Shown piece after piece: positions 1-8,134 of a stretch of 64,000 bases of DNA. Every line of letters starts with the position of its first letter. Positions within the stretch are counted from its first letter, which is position 1. Both the position numbers and the translations under genes were made by a program. Source of the stretch: JAVVEH01 sp032251435. Lineage in GTDB: Bacteria; Verrucomicrobiota; Lentisphaeria; Oligosphaerales; MVZH01. The notes under the pieces were generated by a model. It did no database searches. It was given only the letters and a program-made list of their open reading frames with translations, and was not told where the DNA came from. Location: NCBI GenBank assembly GCA_032251435.1, contig JAVVEH010000019.1:1-64000 (forward strand). Reading direction: 5' to 3'.

Positions 1-3
1 GCA

Positions 4-178
4 CTCTGACCTCCGCCCTCCGCCCTCCGCCCTCTGACCTCCGCCCTCTGACCTCCGCCCTCTGACCTCCGCCCTCCGCCCTCCGACATCTGACCTCCGA
101 CATCCGCCCTCCGACATCTGACCTCCGACCTCCGACATCTGACCTCCGACATCTGACATCTGACCTCCGACATCCTCC
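4..178. repeat. Heptanucleotide tandem array
   Basis: About 25 head-to-tail 7-base units run from the left edge, alternating between CTCCGCC, CTCTGAC, CTCCGAC and ATCTGAC (consensus MTCYGMC). The period is strict, with no spacers, so this is a minisatellite and not a CRISPR array. The first half is rich in CTCCGCC, the second in CTCCGAC and ATCTGAC, which suggests local unit homogenisation. It ends about 90 bases before the first gene. The left end is probably cut by the window edge. Confidence 0.9.
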
Positions 179-271
179 CCACGCCCCTGTCGGGATCGCG
201 GATTGACTATTTTCCGGAGCGGATTATAGTAGCGTCACAGGTCAATAGACAGTATACACTCGGAGGTCGTC

Positions 272-862
272 ATGATGAACGCTCGTCGTCATCCATTCAC
301 CGTTATTGAAATGCTGATGGTCGTGGTCGTCATCGCCATTCTCGCCGGCATTATTATTGGCGGCGCGCAATTCGCATTTGATAAATCCCAGGAATCCGCC
401 ATAAAAATGGAATTGAAGACCTTGGAAATGGCCCTGGAAGAATATAAAAAAGATTGGGGATACTATCCTATTTGGACGGATAAAAAAGAGTTGGTAGGGT
501 CCGGCTCCACTTCAACTGCCGAATATCATTTGGGTACGAACCCTATCCCCGCTGCCGAGTTCTATATCGATACAACTTACTCCACTAACTTTAAAGACCC
601 CTTGTTTGGTATTATTAAGGGTGATGGAATGCCAGACTATAAGGAGAGCGGTTGGGTTATTAATTTTGACTTAAAATCGCCTGACGGGCGGCCCTATCTA
701 GGTGATACTAACACGACACCTTTAACGCAGTTGGACGGCCCGCGCGGTGTCCGTTACCGGTATCCCGGCGTGAAGAATCCGGAAAAGTACGATCTCCTTT
801 TTCCGGGGCATGATGAAAAATTCGGCACAACTGACGACATCACGAACTGGACGCAACGGTGA
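272..862 (+). CDS. Type II secretion-like pseudopilin (GspG type)
   Basis: A 196-residue protein with a short basic leader followed by FTVIEMLMVVVVIAILAG, the type IV pilin/pseudopilin N-terminal methylation motif. The conserved Glu is at +5 of the mature protein and the hydrophobic helix spans about residues 10-33. The residue before the expected cleavage site is Pro, not Gly. The tail FGTTDDITNW resembles the calcium-binding C-terminus of GspG-type major pseudopilins. A GGAGG at 262-266 precedes two adjacent ATGs (272 and 275) and fits either. It is expected to be cleaved by the prepilin peptidase at 3426. It is not part of the main secretion operon at 28-39 kb, so it may belong to a separate assembly or be a minor substrate. 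Confidence 0.85.
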   Translation: MMNARRHPFTVIEMLMVVVVIAILAGIIIGGAQFAFDKSQESAIKMELKTLEMALEEYKKDWGYYPIWTDKKELVGSGSTSTAEYHLGTNPIPAAEFYIDTTYSTNFKDPLFGIIKGDGMPDYKESGWVINFDLKSPDGRPYLGDTNTTPLTQLDGPRGVRYRYPGVKNPEKYDLLFPGHDEKFGTTDDITNWTQR

Positions 863-1920
863 TCCTCTTCCGGTGGCCGTGGGTTTTACCCGTTCTGCTG
901 ACCGCCGGGGCGGGGTGCGCGTGTCTCGGCGGAAGCTGGCCGGCTCCCGTTGAAGGCGATAAAGCGATGCGCGCTGTTCTGGCGAAAATTGTCGCTGGCT
1001 TGCCTGAGTTCTCACCCTTTTCCAACCGGGACTTTTCGCCTGAAGAGAGACAGTATCTGGCGTTTTACAATCTTGATGTGACTGAACACCCGAACGGTCA
1101 TCACGATTTTGGCCACATCACGTTTCAAGAACGGAAGATCGCCGTCCACCTTTTCTCTGTCTCGAACCCGGTCGGGACCGTGGTGCTGGTCCACGGGTAT
1201 TACGATCACGCGGGGATTCTCGCCAATATTATCCACACAATGGTCGGCGCCCGTCTCAATGTCGTTGTCTATGATCAACCCGGACACGGGCTTTCCGAAG
1301 GCGCCCGGGCGGATATTGATTCGTTTTCCGACTATTCGGAGTTGTGCGCGGACATCGTCAAGCGGTGCCGGGACGACTGGGGGCTGACGGGGCCTCTTCA
1401 TCTTGTCGGCCATAGTCTGGGCGGCGCGACGATCGCCGATCTGTTGCTGAACGGAAAACTGGACAACATCGGGAAAATCATTCTTATCGCGCCCCTTTGC
1501 CGGTCAAAACTGTGGGGTTTGTCCGGTGTCGGCAACTGGCTGGCCTCGCCGTTCCGCAAGGATGTCACACGCGTGTTCCGCTCAAACAGCCGGGACAAGG
1601 CGTTCCGCGCGTTTGTCAAAAACGATCCCCTGCAGCCTCGGGTTGTTCCGTTCAAGTTTGTCAAGGCGCACCGAGCCTGGGAGGCGGCTATGCGGGAAAG
1701 CGCTCCCGTCGATCATCCGGTGACCATTCTTCAAGGGAAAAAGGACACGGTGGTTGATTTTCGTTACAACATAAAGTTTTACAAAAAGCGGTTCCCAAAG
1801 CACACGGTGATGTGGTACAAAAAAGGCGGCCATCAGTTGATGAACGAGAGCCAACCGCTCCGGGACCAAGTGCTTAAGGACATCAAAGAAACATTGCGTG
1901 CGACAACGAGTGCCTTATGA
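859..1920 (+). CDS. Alpha/beta hydrolase, lysophospholipase-like
   Basis: A 353-residue serine hydrolase of the alpha/beta fold, close in layout to monoglyceride lipase/lysophospholipase (Hydrolase_4). Visible motifs are the oxyanion strand VHGYYDH (about 111-117), PGHGLSEG, the nucleophile elbow GHSLGG with Ser186, the acid in GKKDTVVD (Asp296) and the histidine in KGGHQLM (His325). The N-terminus is hydrophobic and contains AGAGCACLGG, which suggests export, possibly as a lipoprotein although the lipobox is poor. The start is a GTG that overlaps the pseudopilin stop by 4 bases (GTGA), and the 3' end overlaps the next gene by ATGA, so this is a translationally coupled operon. The substrate cannot be told from the sequence. 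Confidence 0.85.
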   Translation: MILFRWPWVLPVLLTAGAGCACLGGSWPAPVEGDKAMRAVLAKIVAGLPEFSPFSNRDFSPEERQYLAFYNLDVTEHPNGHHDFGHITFQERKIAVHLFSVSNPVGTVVLVHGYYDHAGILANIIHTMVGARLNVVVYDQPGHGLSEGARADIDSFSDYSELCADIVKRCRDDWGLTGPLHLVGHSLGGATIADLLLNGKLDNIGKIILIAPLCRSKLWGLSGVGNWLASPFRKDVTRVFRSNSRDKAFRAFVKNDPLQPRVVPFKFVKAHRAWEAAMRESAPVDHPVTILQGKKDTVVDFRYNIKFYKKRFPKHTVMWYKKGGHQLMNESQPLRDQVLKDIKETLRATTSAL

Positions 1921-3410
1921 ATACTGACAGTCAAAACGCTAAGCTTTCTAACTCTGAATGTCTGACAACCGCTGATTGCCCCTCCGAGCCGCTGGCCATC
2001 ATTGTTGTCGGCGGGTCCGGCGATCTGGCCCGGAAAAAGATTTATCCGGCCCTGTTCGCCCTGTTCTGCCAGGATCGCCTGGCGAAAGATTTTATTGTCG
2101 TCGGGTTCGCCCGCTCGGAGTATACCGAAGACGCGTTCCGGGAACTGGTGTCAGAAAATCTAACCTGCCGTTACACGCCCGATAAGCATTCCTGCGCCCG
2201 GCAAATGAAAGACTTTCTCTCCCGTTGCCATTATCATCAGGGCGCTTACGGGGACACGGACGCGTACCTTAATTTGTTTGAACATCTGCGCGACGCGGGT
2301 GGCTTCCATGTGGCGAATAAATTATTTTACATGGCGATTCCCCCGTCTGTTTTTGAAGAGACCGCCACGGCGTTGGGGGCGTCCGGTCTCATTCCTTGTT
2401 GCGACAAGCCCCACTGGGCCCGGGTGGTTATCGAAAAACCATTTGGCCGGGACCGGGAAAGCTCGGACACCTTGATGCAGGCGCTGGGACATGTGTTTGT
2501 TGAACGCCAAGCCTACCGTATCGATCACTACCTCGGCAAAGAGGTGGTGCAAAACGTGATCACACTGCGCTTCGCTAATCAGATTTTCGAGCCGTTATGG
2601 AGTCACGCGGTTATTGAGAGTGTTGACATTATCTGGAAAGAAAACATCGGCACGCACGGTCGGGGCGGTTATTTTGATACTTTTGGCATTATCCGGGATG
2701 TGATTCAGAATCATCTCCTGCAAATTCTGGCTCTCGTGGCCATGGAAGAACCGGTGAAACTTAACGCGAAAGCCATCCGGGACGCGAAGGTGGCCGTGCT
2801 CAAAGCGGTCAAACCCGCCACCCTGGACAATACGACGCTCGGCCAGTATGTGGCCGGGACTCACGCGGACGGGTCATCCGAGCCGGGGTATTTAGACGAT
2901 CCCACGGTTCCCGACGACTCCAGAACCGCCACCTTCGCCGCCGTGCGGCTGGCGATTGACAACCCCCGCTGGCGCGGTGTCCCCTTCCGTATTGTCGCCG
3001 GGAAAGGCGCGGCGGAACGCAAGACGGAAGTGCGGATCCGCTTTAAACGCGAAAAAAGCAACTTGTTCTGCTCAAACGGCGCCTGTCACCCCGCCAATGA
3101 ATTGACCATCCGAATCCAGCCCTCCGAAGGTGTGCATTTCACGATTATCAATAAAGTGCCCGGAGAAAAAGCGCGCTGGGTCACCACCGATTTGGATTTA
3201 AGTTACAGCCGGGCTTTTTCCAACAAGGAAATACCGGAAGCTTACGAAAGTCTGCTGCTCGATGTGGTCAATGGCGAGAAAGAACGTTTCATCCGTGACG
3301 ATGAATTGGCCGCCGCCTGGGATATCTTCACGCCTCTCCTGCATGAGATTGACGAGAAACAGGTCATCCCGGAACCCTATCCTTTCGGAGACGAATCGAT
3401 TTTTTCTTAA
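1917..3410 (+). CDS. zwf: Glucose-6-phosphate 1-dehydrogenase
   Basis: Oxidises glucose 6-phosphate to 6-phosphogluconolactone with reduction of NADP, the first step of the oxidative pentose phosphate pathway. The 497-residue length is normal for bacterial G6PD. The dinucleotide-binding motif VGGSGDLARKK lies at about 31-41, EKPFGRD at 173-179 and the substrate/catalytic signature RIDHYLGKE at 201-209 with the base His204. The start ATG overlaps the hydrolase stop by 4 bases. No 6-phosphogluconolactonase or gnd gene is next to it, so its operon partners (hydrolase, pseudopilin, prepilin peptidase) look functionally unrelated. A cytoplasmic enzyme. Confidence 0.97.
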   Translation: MNTDSQNAKLSNSECLTTADCPSEPLAIIVVGGSGDLARKKIYPALFALFCQDRLAKDFIVVGFARSEYTEDAFRELVSENLTCRYTPDKHSCARQMKDFLSRCHYHQGAYGDTDAYLNLFEHLRDAGGFHVANKLFYMAIPPSVFEETATALGASGLIPCCDKPHWARVVIEKPFGRDRESSDTLMQALGHVFVERQAYRIDHYLGKEVVQNVITLRFANQIFEPLWSHAVIESVDIIWKENIGTHGRGGYFDTFGIIRDVIQNHLLQILALVAMEEPVKLNAKAIRDAKVAVLKAVKPATLDNTTLGQYVAGTHADGSSEPGYLDDPTVPDDSRTATFAAVRLAIDNPRWRGVPFRIVAGKGAAERKTEVRIRFKREKSNLFCSNGACHPANELTIRIQPSEGVHFTIINKVPGEKARWVTTDLDLSYSRAFSNKEIPEAYESLLLDVVNGEKERFIRDDELAAAWDIFTPLLHEIDEKQVIPEPYPFGDESIFS

Positions 3411-3425
3411 AATTGGACTGTCAGC

Positions 3426-4580
3426 ATGACCGCTATAGACCTTTGCCGGGAGGCGTTCGCTCAATTCACGCTCATTGTTTTTGTTCTCGGAGCGTGTATT
3501 GGCAGTTTTTTAAATGTCGTCATCTGGCGGTTGCCCAGGGGGGAGCGCTTGAGCGCGCCCCCCAGTCATTGCCCCAACTGTCACCACGCCATCCGCCCCT
3601 GGGAAAATATCCCCATCCTGAGCTGGCTGGCTCTCCGGGCCCGGTGCAGCGCCTGTAAAGAGCCGATTTCCGCCCGGTATCCGGCGGTTGAGTTGCTCAC
3701 CGGGGTGGCGTTTTTGTGTGTCTGGTTCCACGTCCTGGCCCGGGAGGCCCCGCCCGTTTCCGCCCTGCCTCTCTTTTTCCTTGTCAGCGCTCTGATCGCT
3801 GTCACATTCACAGATATTGAGACGCGGACCATTCCCAATAAAATCACGTACTCGGGCCTGTTTTTCGGTTTGGCCATGGTTTTGATGTTTCCGGCCGCGC
3901 ATCCCGCCGGCGGTCCCCAAGCCCCGGCGGGCTTCATTTTCCCGCCGGGGCTTCTGCCCGAGCGGTTCCTTCCTTTCGCGGACTCCGCGGCGGGGGCGCT
4001 GGCCGCGCTGCTCATATTGTGGGCCATTCGGGTTGTCAGCGGCGTGATGTTCGGCCGGCGGCGCTGGCGGTTCGAGAATCATGAAACACTGCGATTCACG
4101 CCGGACGGATTATTCGCCGACACGGAGAAACTGTTCGGCTGGGAAGAGATCGTCGCCGGCGACATAACAATAAGCCCGCCCGTGTCGTCCTCGCCGCCTC
4201 TTTTCAGCTCCGCCTTGACCGATGAGCGGGAGATCGTTCTGCATTATCGGCATGGCCTGTTAAAAGGAGTGAACGGGCGGATCAGCGTGGATCAGCTCAG
4301 CCACGTGGAAGCCGGGGGCGTTTCGGCGACAGTCACCCGCGACGCCTTTGGCTGGGGAGATATTAAATTAATCATAATGATCGCCGCTTTATCAGGAGCG
4401 GCCGCCTTGCCGTTTATTCTGATTCTGTCCGCGGTGCCCGGGATGATCGTCGGGACCGCGCTCAGTCTCGCCTGTTCAACATGCCGGAAACAAGGCATCC
4501 CTTTCGCGCCTTTTCTCAGTTTTGGCTGCGGAGTCTGGATCTTCTTTGGCGATCGACTGGTCGCTTATTTCGTCGGCTGA
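3426..4580 (+). CDS. Prepilin peptidase/N-methyltransferase (A24A) with a large insert
   Basis: Membrane aspartic protease that cleaves prepilins and pseudopilins and methylates the new N-terminus. The cytoplasmic zinc loop has Cys49, Cys52, Cys74 and Cys77 (CPNC...CSAC) followed by the PISARYPAVEL segment. The catalytic aspartates are in FTDIETRTIPN (Asp130) and GDIK (Asp312). At 384 residues it is over 100 longer than typical enzymes. The extra length is a Pro/Gly loop at about 157-185 and a soluble segment at about 211-308 placed just before the GDxK motif. It starts 15 bases after zwf. It is the only prepilin peptidase in the window and so is the likely processing enzyme for the pseudopilins at 272 and 28.5-39.5 kb. 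Confidence 0.93.
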   Translation: MTAIDLCREAFAQFTLIVFVLGACIGSFLNVVIWRLPRGERLSAPPSHCPNCHHAIRPWENIPILSWLALRARCSACKEPISARYPAVELLTGVAFLCVWFHVLAREAPPVSALPLFFLVSALIAVTFTDIETRTIPNKITYSGLFFGLAMVLMFPAAHPAGGPQAPAGFIFPPGLLPERFLPFADSAAGALAALLILWAIRVVSGVMFGRRRWRFENHETLRFTPDGLFADTEKLFGWEEIVAGDITISPPVSSSPPLFSSALTDEREIVLHYRHGLLKGVNGRISVDQLSHVEAGGVSATVTRDAFGWGDIKLIIMIAALSGAAALPFILILSAVPGMIVGTALSLACSTCRKQGIPFAPFLSFGCGVWIFFGDRLVAYFVG

Positions 4581-4600
4581 CGGAAAAGCCCCCGGGCGAC

Positions 4601-4689
4601 GGCCGGATCGACAAGACTCGACCGGCTTCGACTAGATCGATCTGGTCGACTCTCATCGATCCGGTCGATCAAGTCGACCTCCCCCCCCC
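4601..4689. other. TCGA-dense palindromic tract ending in a poly-C run
   Basis: Between the prepilin peptidase and the convergent DUF11 gene, about 80 bases hold many TCGA tetramers in contexts such as GATCGA, GTCGAC, ATCGAT and CTCGAC, mostly in a GGTCGA/TCGACC style, followed by nine consecutive C (4681-4689). The tetramers are self-complementary, so the tract can fold in many ways. No ORF looks real here. The rest of this 324-base gap holds the terminator listed next and nothing else I can identify. Confidence 0.6.
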
Positions 4690-4831
4690 GTCAGCGAAGG
4701 CATCCCGCGTAGGTCGCCAAGCGCCTTGGCTCCGCCTTTGGCATCGACGGGCAAGGAATCCGGTCCGACGGATGTCTCTGTGCTAAAACCACGCCCACAA
4801 CTCAAACCAGCGCTTTGCGATTTCCGCGAAA

Positions 4832-4871
4832 ATATAAAAAAACGGCGCCACGGATTGTATCCGTGGCGCCG
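4832..4871 (-). terminator. Rho-independent terminator of the DUF11 gene
   Basis: A perfect 13-bp stem (4843-4855 with 4859-4871) around a 3-base loop, rich in GC (GGCGCC core). Read on the minus strand it is followed by a run of T and A (complement of AATATAAAAAA). It begins 34 bases after the stop codon of the DUF11 gene. The plus strand has no T run after the stem, so it should act mainly on the minus strand. Confidence 0.9.
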
Positions 4872-4904
4872 TGGTGAGTTATCAACGATAACCGTTACCG
4901 GCGC

Positions 4905-6455
4905 TTAGTACTGGTTGGTCGCTTCTGTTTCTTCAACCGGACGACCAAGAATATCTGTGGTCATGTTAACCTTGAAGCGCACGTCGCCAGCTTTTTCAGC
5001 TTTGACAACCACCTTCCAGGTGGCTTGCTGTTTGGGCCCGAGGGCCGCCAACGGGGCGAAGGTCACGGTTTGACCCGCGACTCTGCCTGTCGTGGCGCCG
5101 GACGACGACACGTAAGACTGGGTGTCTTCCAGCGTGCAGGTGATGACGATATTGGTGTCGTCCGCGGTACCCTGGTTGGTGACCGTGATGACATAGGTTT
5201 CCGTGTCGCCTACGCTAATCGGGTCTTCGACATCGACGACCTCAAGCAGAACAGCGGGAACACCCACGACCTTAGTCACGGCTTTGTCTATCACCAGCTT
5301 CGCGCAATTCGCTTTGGCGCTGGCGACGTTCTCAAGCAAGCCGATTCTGTCCGCGCGGACCGTCGCGCCGACCGTGACACTCTTGCCCGGAGGCAGTGAG
5401 CTGACCTTCCAGGAGACCGTTCCGTCAGCGGCGGCGAGTCCACCCTGACTGGCGCTCAACAATGTGACACCGGCCGGCAGTTGGTCGGTGATGACCAGAT
5501 CCTTGGCATCGGCGTCACCGGTGTTGGCGACAACGATTTTGTAGCTGACAGGACGGCCCGCGTACTGTTCTTCCGTGCCTGTTTTGTCGATCGTCAGGAT
5601 TGGCTGGCGGACGACAACCGTGGCGCTGGCGTCGGCGGTCAAACCCGCGGCGCTATTGGCGCTGGCGACGTTCTTGAATGTGCCGGTGCGTTGCGCTTTG
5701 GCGGTGAATGTCATGGTTTCACTTTCACCACTGTCGAGCTGGGGAATCGTGAAACTGACTTGCTGTTTGCCGTCAGTGGTCAGCAATCCGCTTGGCAGGG
5801 TGTCGGTGACGGTGACATTTTTGATCGTTCCCGTACCGGTGTTGCTGGCCACCAAGGTGACCGGAATGTCGTTACAAATCAATACCATGTCGGGCATGTC
5901 TTTGGTGAGTTTCAATTCAGGGGCGACCACGGTGACGGTCTGGCACATAATCTGACGATAGGTGACACTGGCGCAATGTTTGTGCTGTCCAGGGGCGCTG
6001 GCGGCCAGGCTCGTCGTGATTGTTTTAGTCTCACCGGCTTCGAGCGAGCCCAAATTCCAAGCCGCTTGAGCGCCGGACATCTGAGCTTGAGGCGCGGAGC
6101 CTTTCAAGTGCAGGGGGTCTTTGATCATCTCAGTGACCACCACATCCACCAGGGTGTAGTCCGTCAGGTTTGTCGCTGAAATGGTGTACGGGAACTCCTG
6201 ACCAACCATCACCTCAACGGGCGACGCGCTTTCCAGGAGCACCGCGCTGGTGTCCATGTCATAGGTCGGCAGCGCCCGGGAGACAACCATCATGCCATCG
6301 TGAACATTGGTGGTTGGCTCAGCGGCTTTCACGCGGGTCGGCGCCGGCGCCGCGTTACTGTCTGCTTGGAAACACTGGCAACCTGTCAGCGCCAGTGTGG
6401 CGACAATCGCCAGGGCGATTCCAAGAAAGCCTGGCTTTGTTCGTGCGTTTTTCAT
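4905..6455 (-). CDS. DUF11-repeat lipoprotein (OmcB-like)
   Basis: A 516-residue envelope protein. It has a lipoprotein signal (hydrophobic stretch, lipobox LTGC, Cys26) followed by four DUF11/CARDB-like beta-sandwich repeats of about 100 residues, each with a pattern like YTITVTNxGT...V.ITDxLP. This repeat family builds the chlamydial large outer-membrane complex protein OmcB and related PVC envelope proteins. Here cysteines are few (for example in KHCASV, QIMCQT and LICNDIP), so extensive disulphide cross-linking is less likely than in Chlamydia. The open frame extends far upstream, but the ATG at 6455 is preceded by AGGAAAGGAAA and begins the signal peptide, so it is clearly the start. It is a single-gene unit with its own promoter and terminator. 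Confidence 0.88.
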   Translation of the reverse strand: MKNARTKPGFLGIALAIVATLALTGCQCFQADSNAAPAPTRVKAAEPTTNVHDGMMVVSRALPTYDMDTSAVLLESASPVEVMVGQEFPYTISATNLTDYTLVDVVVTEMIKDPLHLKGSAPQAQMSGAQAAWNLGSLEAGETKTITTSLAASAPGQHKHCASVTYRQIMCQTVTVVAPELKLTKDMPDMVLICNDIPVTLVASNTGTGTIKNVTVTDTLPSGLLTTDGKQQVSFTIPQLDSGESETMTFTAKAQRTGTFKNVASANSAAGLTADASATVVVRQPILTIDKTGTEEQYAGRPVSYKIVVANTGDADAKDLVITDQLPAGVTLLSASQGGLAAADGTVSWKVSSLPPGKSVTVGATVRADRIGLLENVASAKANCAKLVIDKAVTKVVGVPAVLLEVVDVEDPISVGDTETYVITVTNQGTADDTNIVITCTLEDTQSYVSSSGATTGRVAGQTVTFAPLAALGPKQQATWKVVVKAEKAGDVRFKVNMTTDILGRPVEETEATNQY

Positions 6456-6581
6456 ACAACCATTTCCTTTCCTTTGACTGTGAGACGCGACGCAGTGATC
6501 CGTTTCCTCCGCCCGCGGTGAAACCTCATTGTCAAGAATTGGGCGCTTCGCAGAAAAACGCGAGCGGAAGCTACCAGTACT

Positions 6582-6610
6582 AAGGTACAACCGAAGTGAG
6601 CACTTGTCAA
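6582..6610 (-). promoter_or_regulatory. Sigma-70-type promoter of the DUF11 gene
   Basis: On the minus strand a perfect -35 box TTGACA (6610-6605), a 17-base spacer and a -10 box TACCTT (6587-6582) lie about 130 bases upstream of the ATG at 6455. Transcription would start near 6575, leaving an untranslated leader of about 120 bases. The perfect -35 box and ideal spacing suggest strong expression, as expected for a structural envelope protein. Confidence 0.7.
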
Positions 6611-6749
6611 TCGGAACCGTGATTTTTTCCAGCGATGACTCTTTATCGCCGCGGTTTCTTGAATGGTTGCGGAAAAAAAAGAAATAGGCGCTATGTTGCT
6701 GTGTGTTTTTCATAGCACAGAGGCCGCTACAACATGAAAGGGCGCGCGC

Positions 6750-7526
6750 ATGGAATGGTTTTACGCGAAAGACGGTGAGACAGTCGGTCCGTTTACCGAA
6801 GAGCAGTTTGGTAACATGAAGCGTAACGGGGTCATTTTTGATGACACGCTGGTCTGGCGTGAAGGCATGGCCGAATGGCAAGCCCTTTCGGTGGCCGGTC
6901 CTGAAATCGCTCACCTGTCCACCGCCGGGACAGATGACTCCAACGGCGGGACTGCCGACAGAACCCCGGCCTGTTGCGAGTGCGGAAAACATTTTCCCGT
7001 TGAAGACATGATTGATTATGAGGGGCAGTGGGTCTGCGCGGCCTGTAAACCCGTCTATTTTCAACGGCTGGCTGAAGGCGGTGTCGTCCCCGGCACCATG
7101 TTTTACGCCGGGTTTTGGATCCGCGCGGGCGCCAAAATCATCGACGGGCTCATTCTCGGCGCCTTGAACATGGTCCTCGGCATGGGGTTGGGATTTCTCG
7201 GCGGACTTTTGGCGGCGGCGACGGACAATGAGATCTTTATCATCATGTCCTCGATCTTCGCGTCCCTGATTCAGCTCGTGATTGGTTTGGGTTACTCCAC
7301 GTTCCTGGTCGGAAAATACGGCGCGACCTGGGGGAAAATGGCTTGCGGGTTGAAAGTGGTGACCGCGGAGGGTGGAAACGTCAGCTACGCGCGGGCTTTG
7401 GGGCGGACCGCGGCGGAATATCTGTCCATGCTGACCTGTTACATTGGTTACATCATGGTCGCCTTTGATGATGAGAAGCGCGCGCTGCACGATCATGTCT
7501 GCAGCACCCGGGTCATCCGAAAATGA
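6750..7526 (+). CDS. GYF_2 / zinc-ribbon / RDD membrane protein
   Basis: A 258-residue protein made of three parts: an N-terminal GYF_2 (DUF4339) domain, residues 1-48, with the typical WFYAKDGETVGPFTEEQ and LVWREGMAEW; a zinc ribbon with paired cysteines CCEC (75-78) and CAAC (96-99); and a C-terminal RDD domain with three membrane helices (about 125-250, starting FWIRAGAKIIDGLI). RDD proteins are thought to be transporters or membrane scaffolds, and GYF_2 is an adaptor domain. AAAGGG precedes the ATG. It is the first gene of a long operon and overlaps the next gene by ATGA. A second RDD protein ends the same operon's membrane set at 15480. Confidence 0.88.
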   Translation: MEWFYAKDGETVGPFTEEQFGNMKRNGVIFDDTLVWREGMAEWQALSVAGPEIAHLSTAGTDDSNGGTADRTPACCECGKHFPVEDMIDYEGQWVCAACKPVYFQRLAEGGVVPGTMFYAGFWIRAGAKIIDGLILGALNMVLGMGLGFLGGLLAAATDNEIFIIMSSIFASLIQLVIGLGYSTFLVGKYGATWGKMACGLKVVTAEGGNVSYARALGRTAAEYLSMLTCYIGYIMVAFDDEKRALHDHVCSTRVIRK

Positions 7527-8128
7527 GACCATGGCGGCCGCGGCAAACGCTAACCTGCCCGACATGCCGCCGGACGATCCGCACGTTTGGACAGGGGTCG
7601 TCCGGGAGGCGGAAGGTCGCCTGCCAGGCCTGCGGCGCGGTCTCGCAGGTCTGGTTGTTTCCCGCTTTCCGGCGGGATTTTTCTAAAGTTGACACCGGCG
7701 AAGGCATTATTGCCGATGATGAATGCCAATGCTTTTTTCATGAGGACAAACGGGCGGTCCGGGCGTGTGACCGGTGCGGCCGGTTTATCTGCGCCCTCTG
7801 TGATGTTGTTTTCGGGTCGGAGAATTTGTGTCCCCAGTGCGTCGCCAGCGGCCAAAAGAAAGAGGGGAAACGGGCGGATAACAGCCGCATTCTGTACGGG
7901 CATTTAGCGCTGTATATCACCTTGTTCGCTTCCTTGACCGTCTGGGGGACCTTTGTCTCCGCGCCCGCGGTGCTGGTCATGTGTTTTTTTTATTGGAAAA
8001 AGCCTGGCCCGACTGTGGGCAGCGATAAATGGCAGTTTGTCCTGGCGGGTTTTCTGTCTCTCATTCAACTGGCGGTCTGGGTCGCTCTCTTGGGCGGATT
8101 GGCTTTCGCGATGATTAAGAACCTTTAA
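7523..8128 (+). CDS. Zinc-ribbon/B-box-like membrane protein
   Basis: A 201-residue protein with an N-terminal zinc ribbon (CPTC near residue 13, CQAC near residue 35) and a second cysteine-rich module (FHEDKRAVRACDRCGRFIC, CPQC). The second module has the CxxH/CxxC spacing of B-box-type zinc fingers seen at the N-terminus of many bacterial membrane proteins. Two or three hydrophobic helices follow in the C-terminal 80 residues. ATGA overlap with the preceding gene supports the start. No enzyme motif is visible. It probably acts as a membrane-anchored adaptor within this operon. Confidence 0.8.
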   Translation: MRPWRPRQTLTCPTCRRTIRTFGQGSSGRRKVACQACGAVSQVWLFPAFRRDFSKVDTGEGIIADDECQCFFHEDKRAVRACDRCGRFICALCDVVFGSENLCPQCVASGQKKEGKRADNSRILYGHLALYITLFASLTVWGTFVSAPAVLVMCFFYWKKPGPTVGSDKWQFVLAGFLSLIQLAVWVALLGGLAFAMIKNL

Positions 8129-8134
8129 CAGAAC

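Noticed and set aside
4..178. The heptanucleotide array as CRISPR or as a coding repeat
   Set aside because: There are no spacers, the period is 7, and no frame has a credible start.
5025..6583. Plus-strand frames across the DUF11 gene (232 and 137 codons)
   Set aside because: They are antisense shadows of a GC-rich coding region, with no ribosome sites or recognisable domains.
4905..7565. One open reading frame of 886 codons covering the DUF11 gene and reaching back across the GYF_2/RDD gene
   Set aside because: The first 370 codons have no protein-like composition and lie opposite a clear plus-strand gene. The ribosome site, signal peptide and promoter place the real start at 6455.
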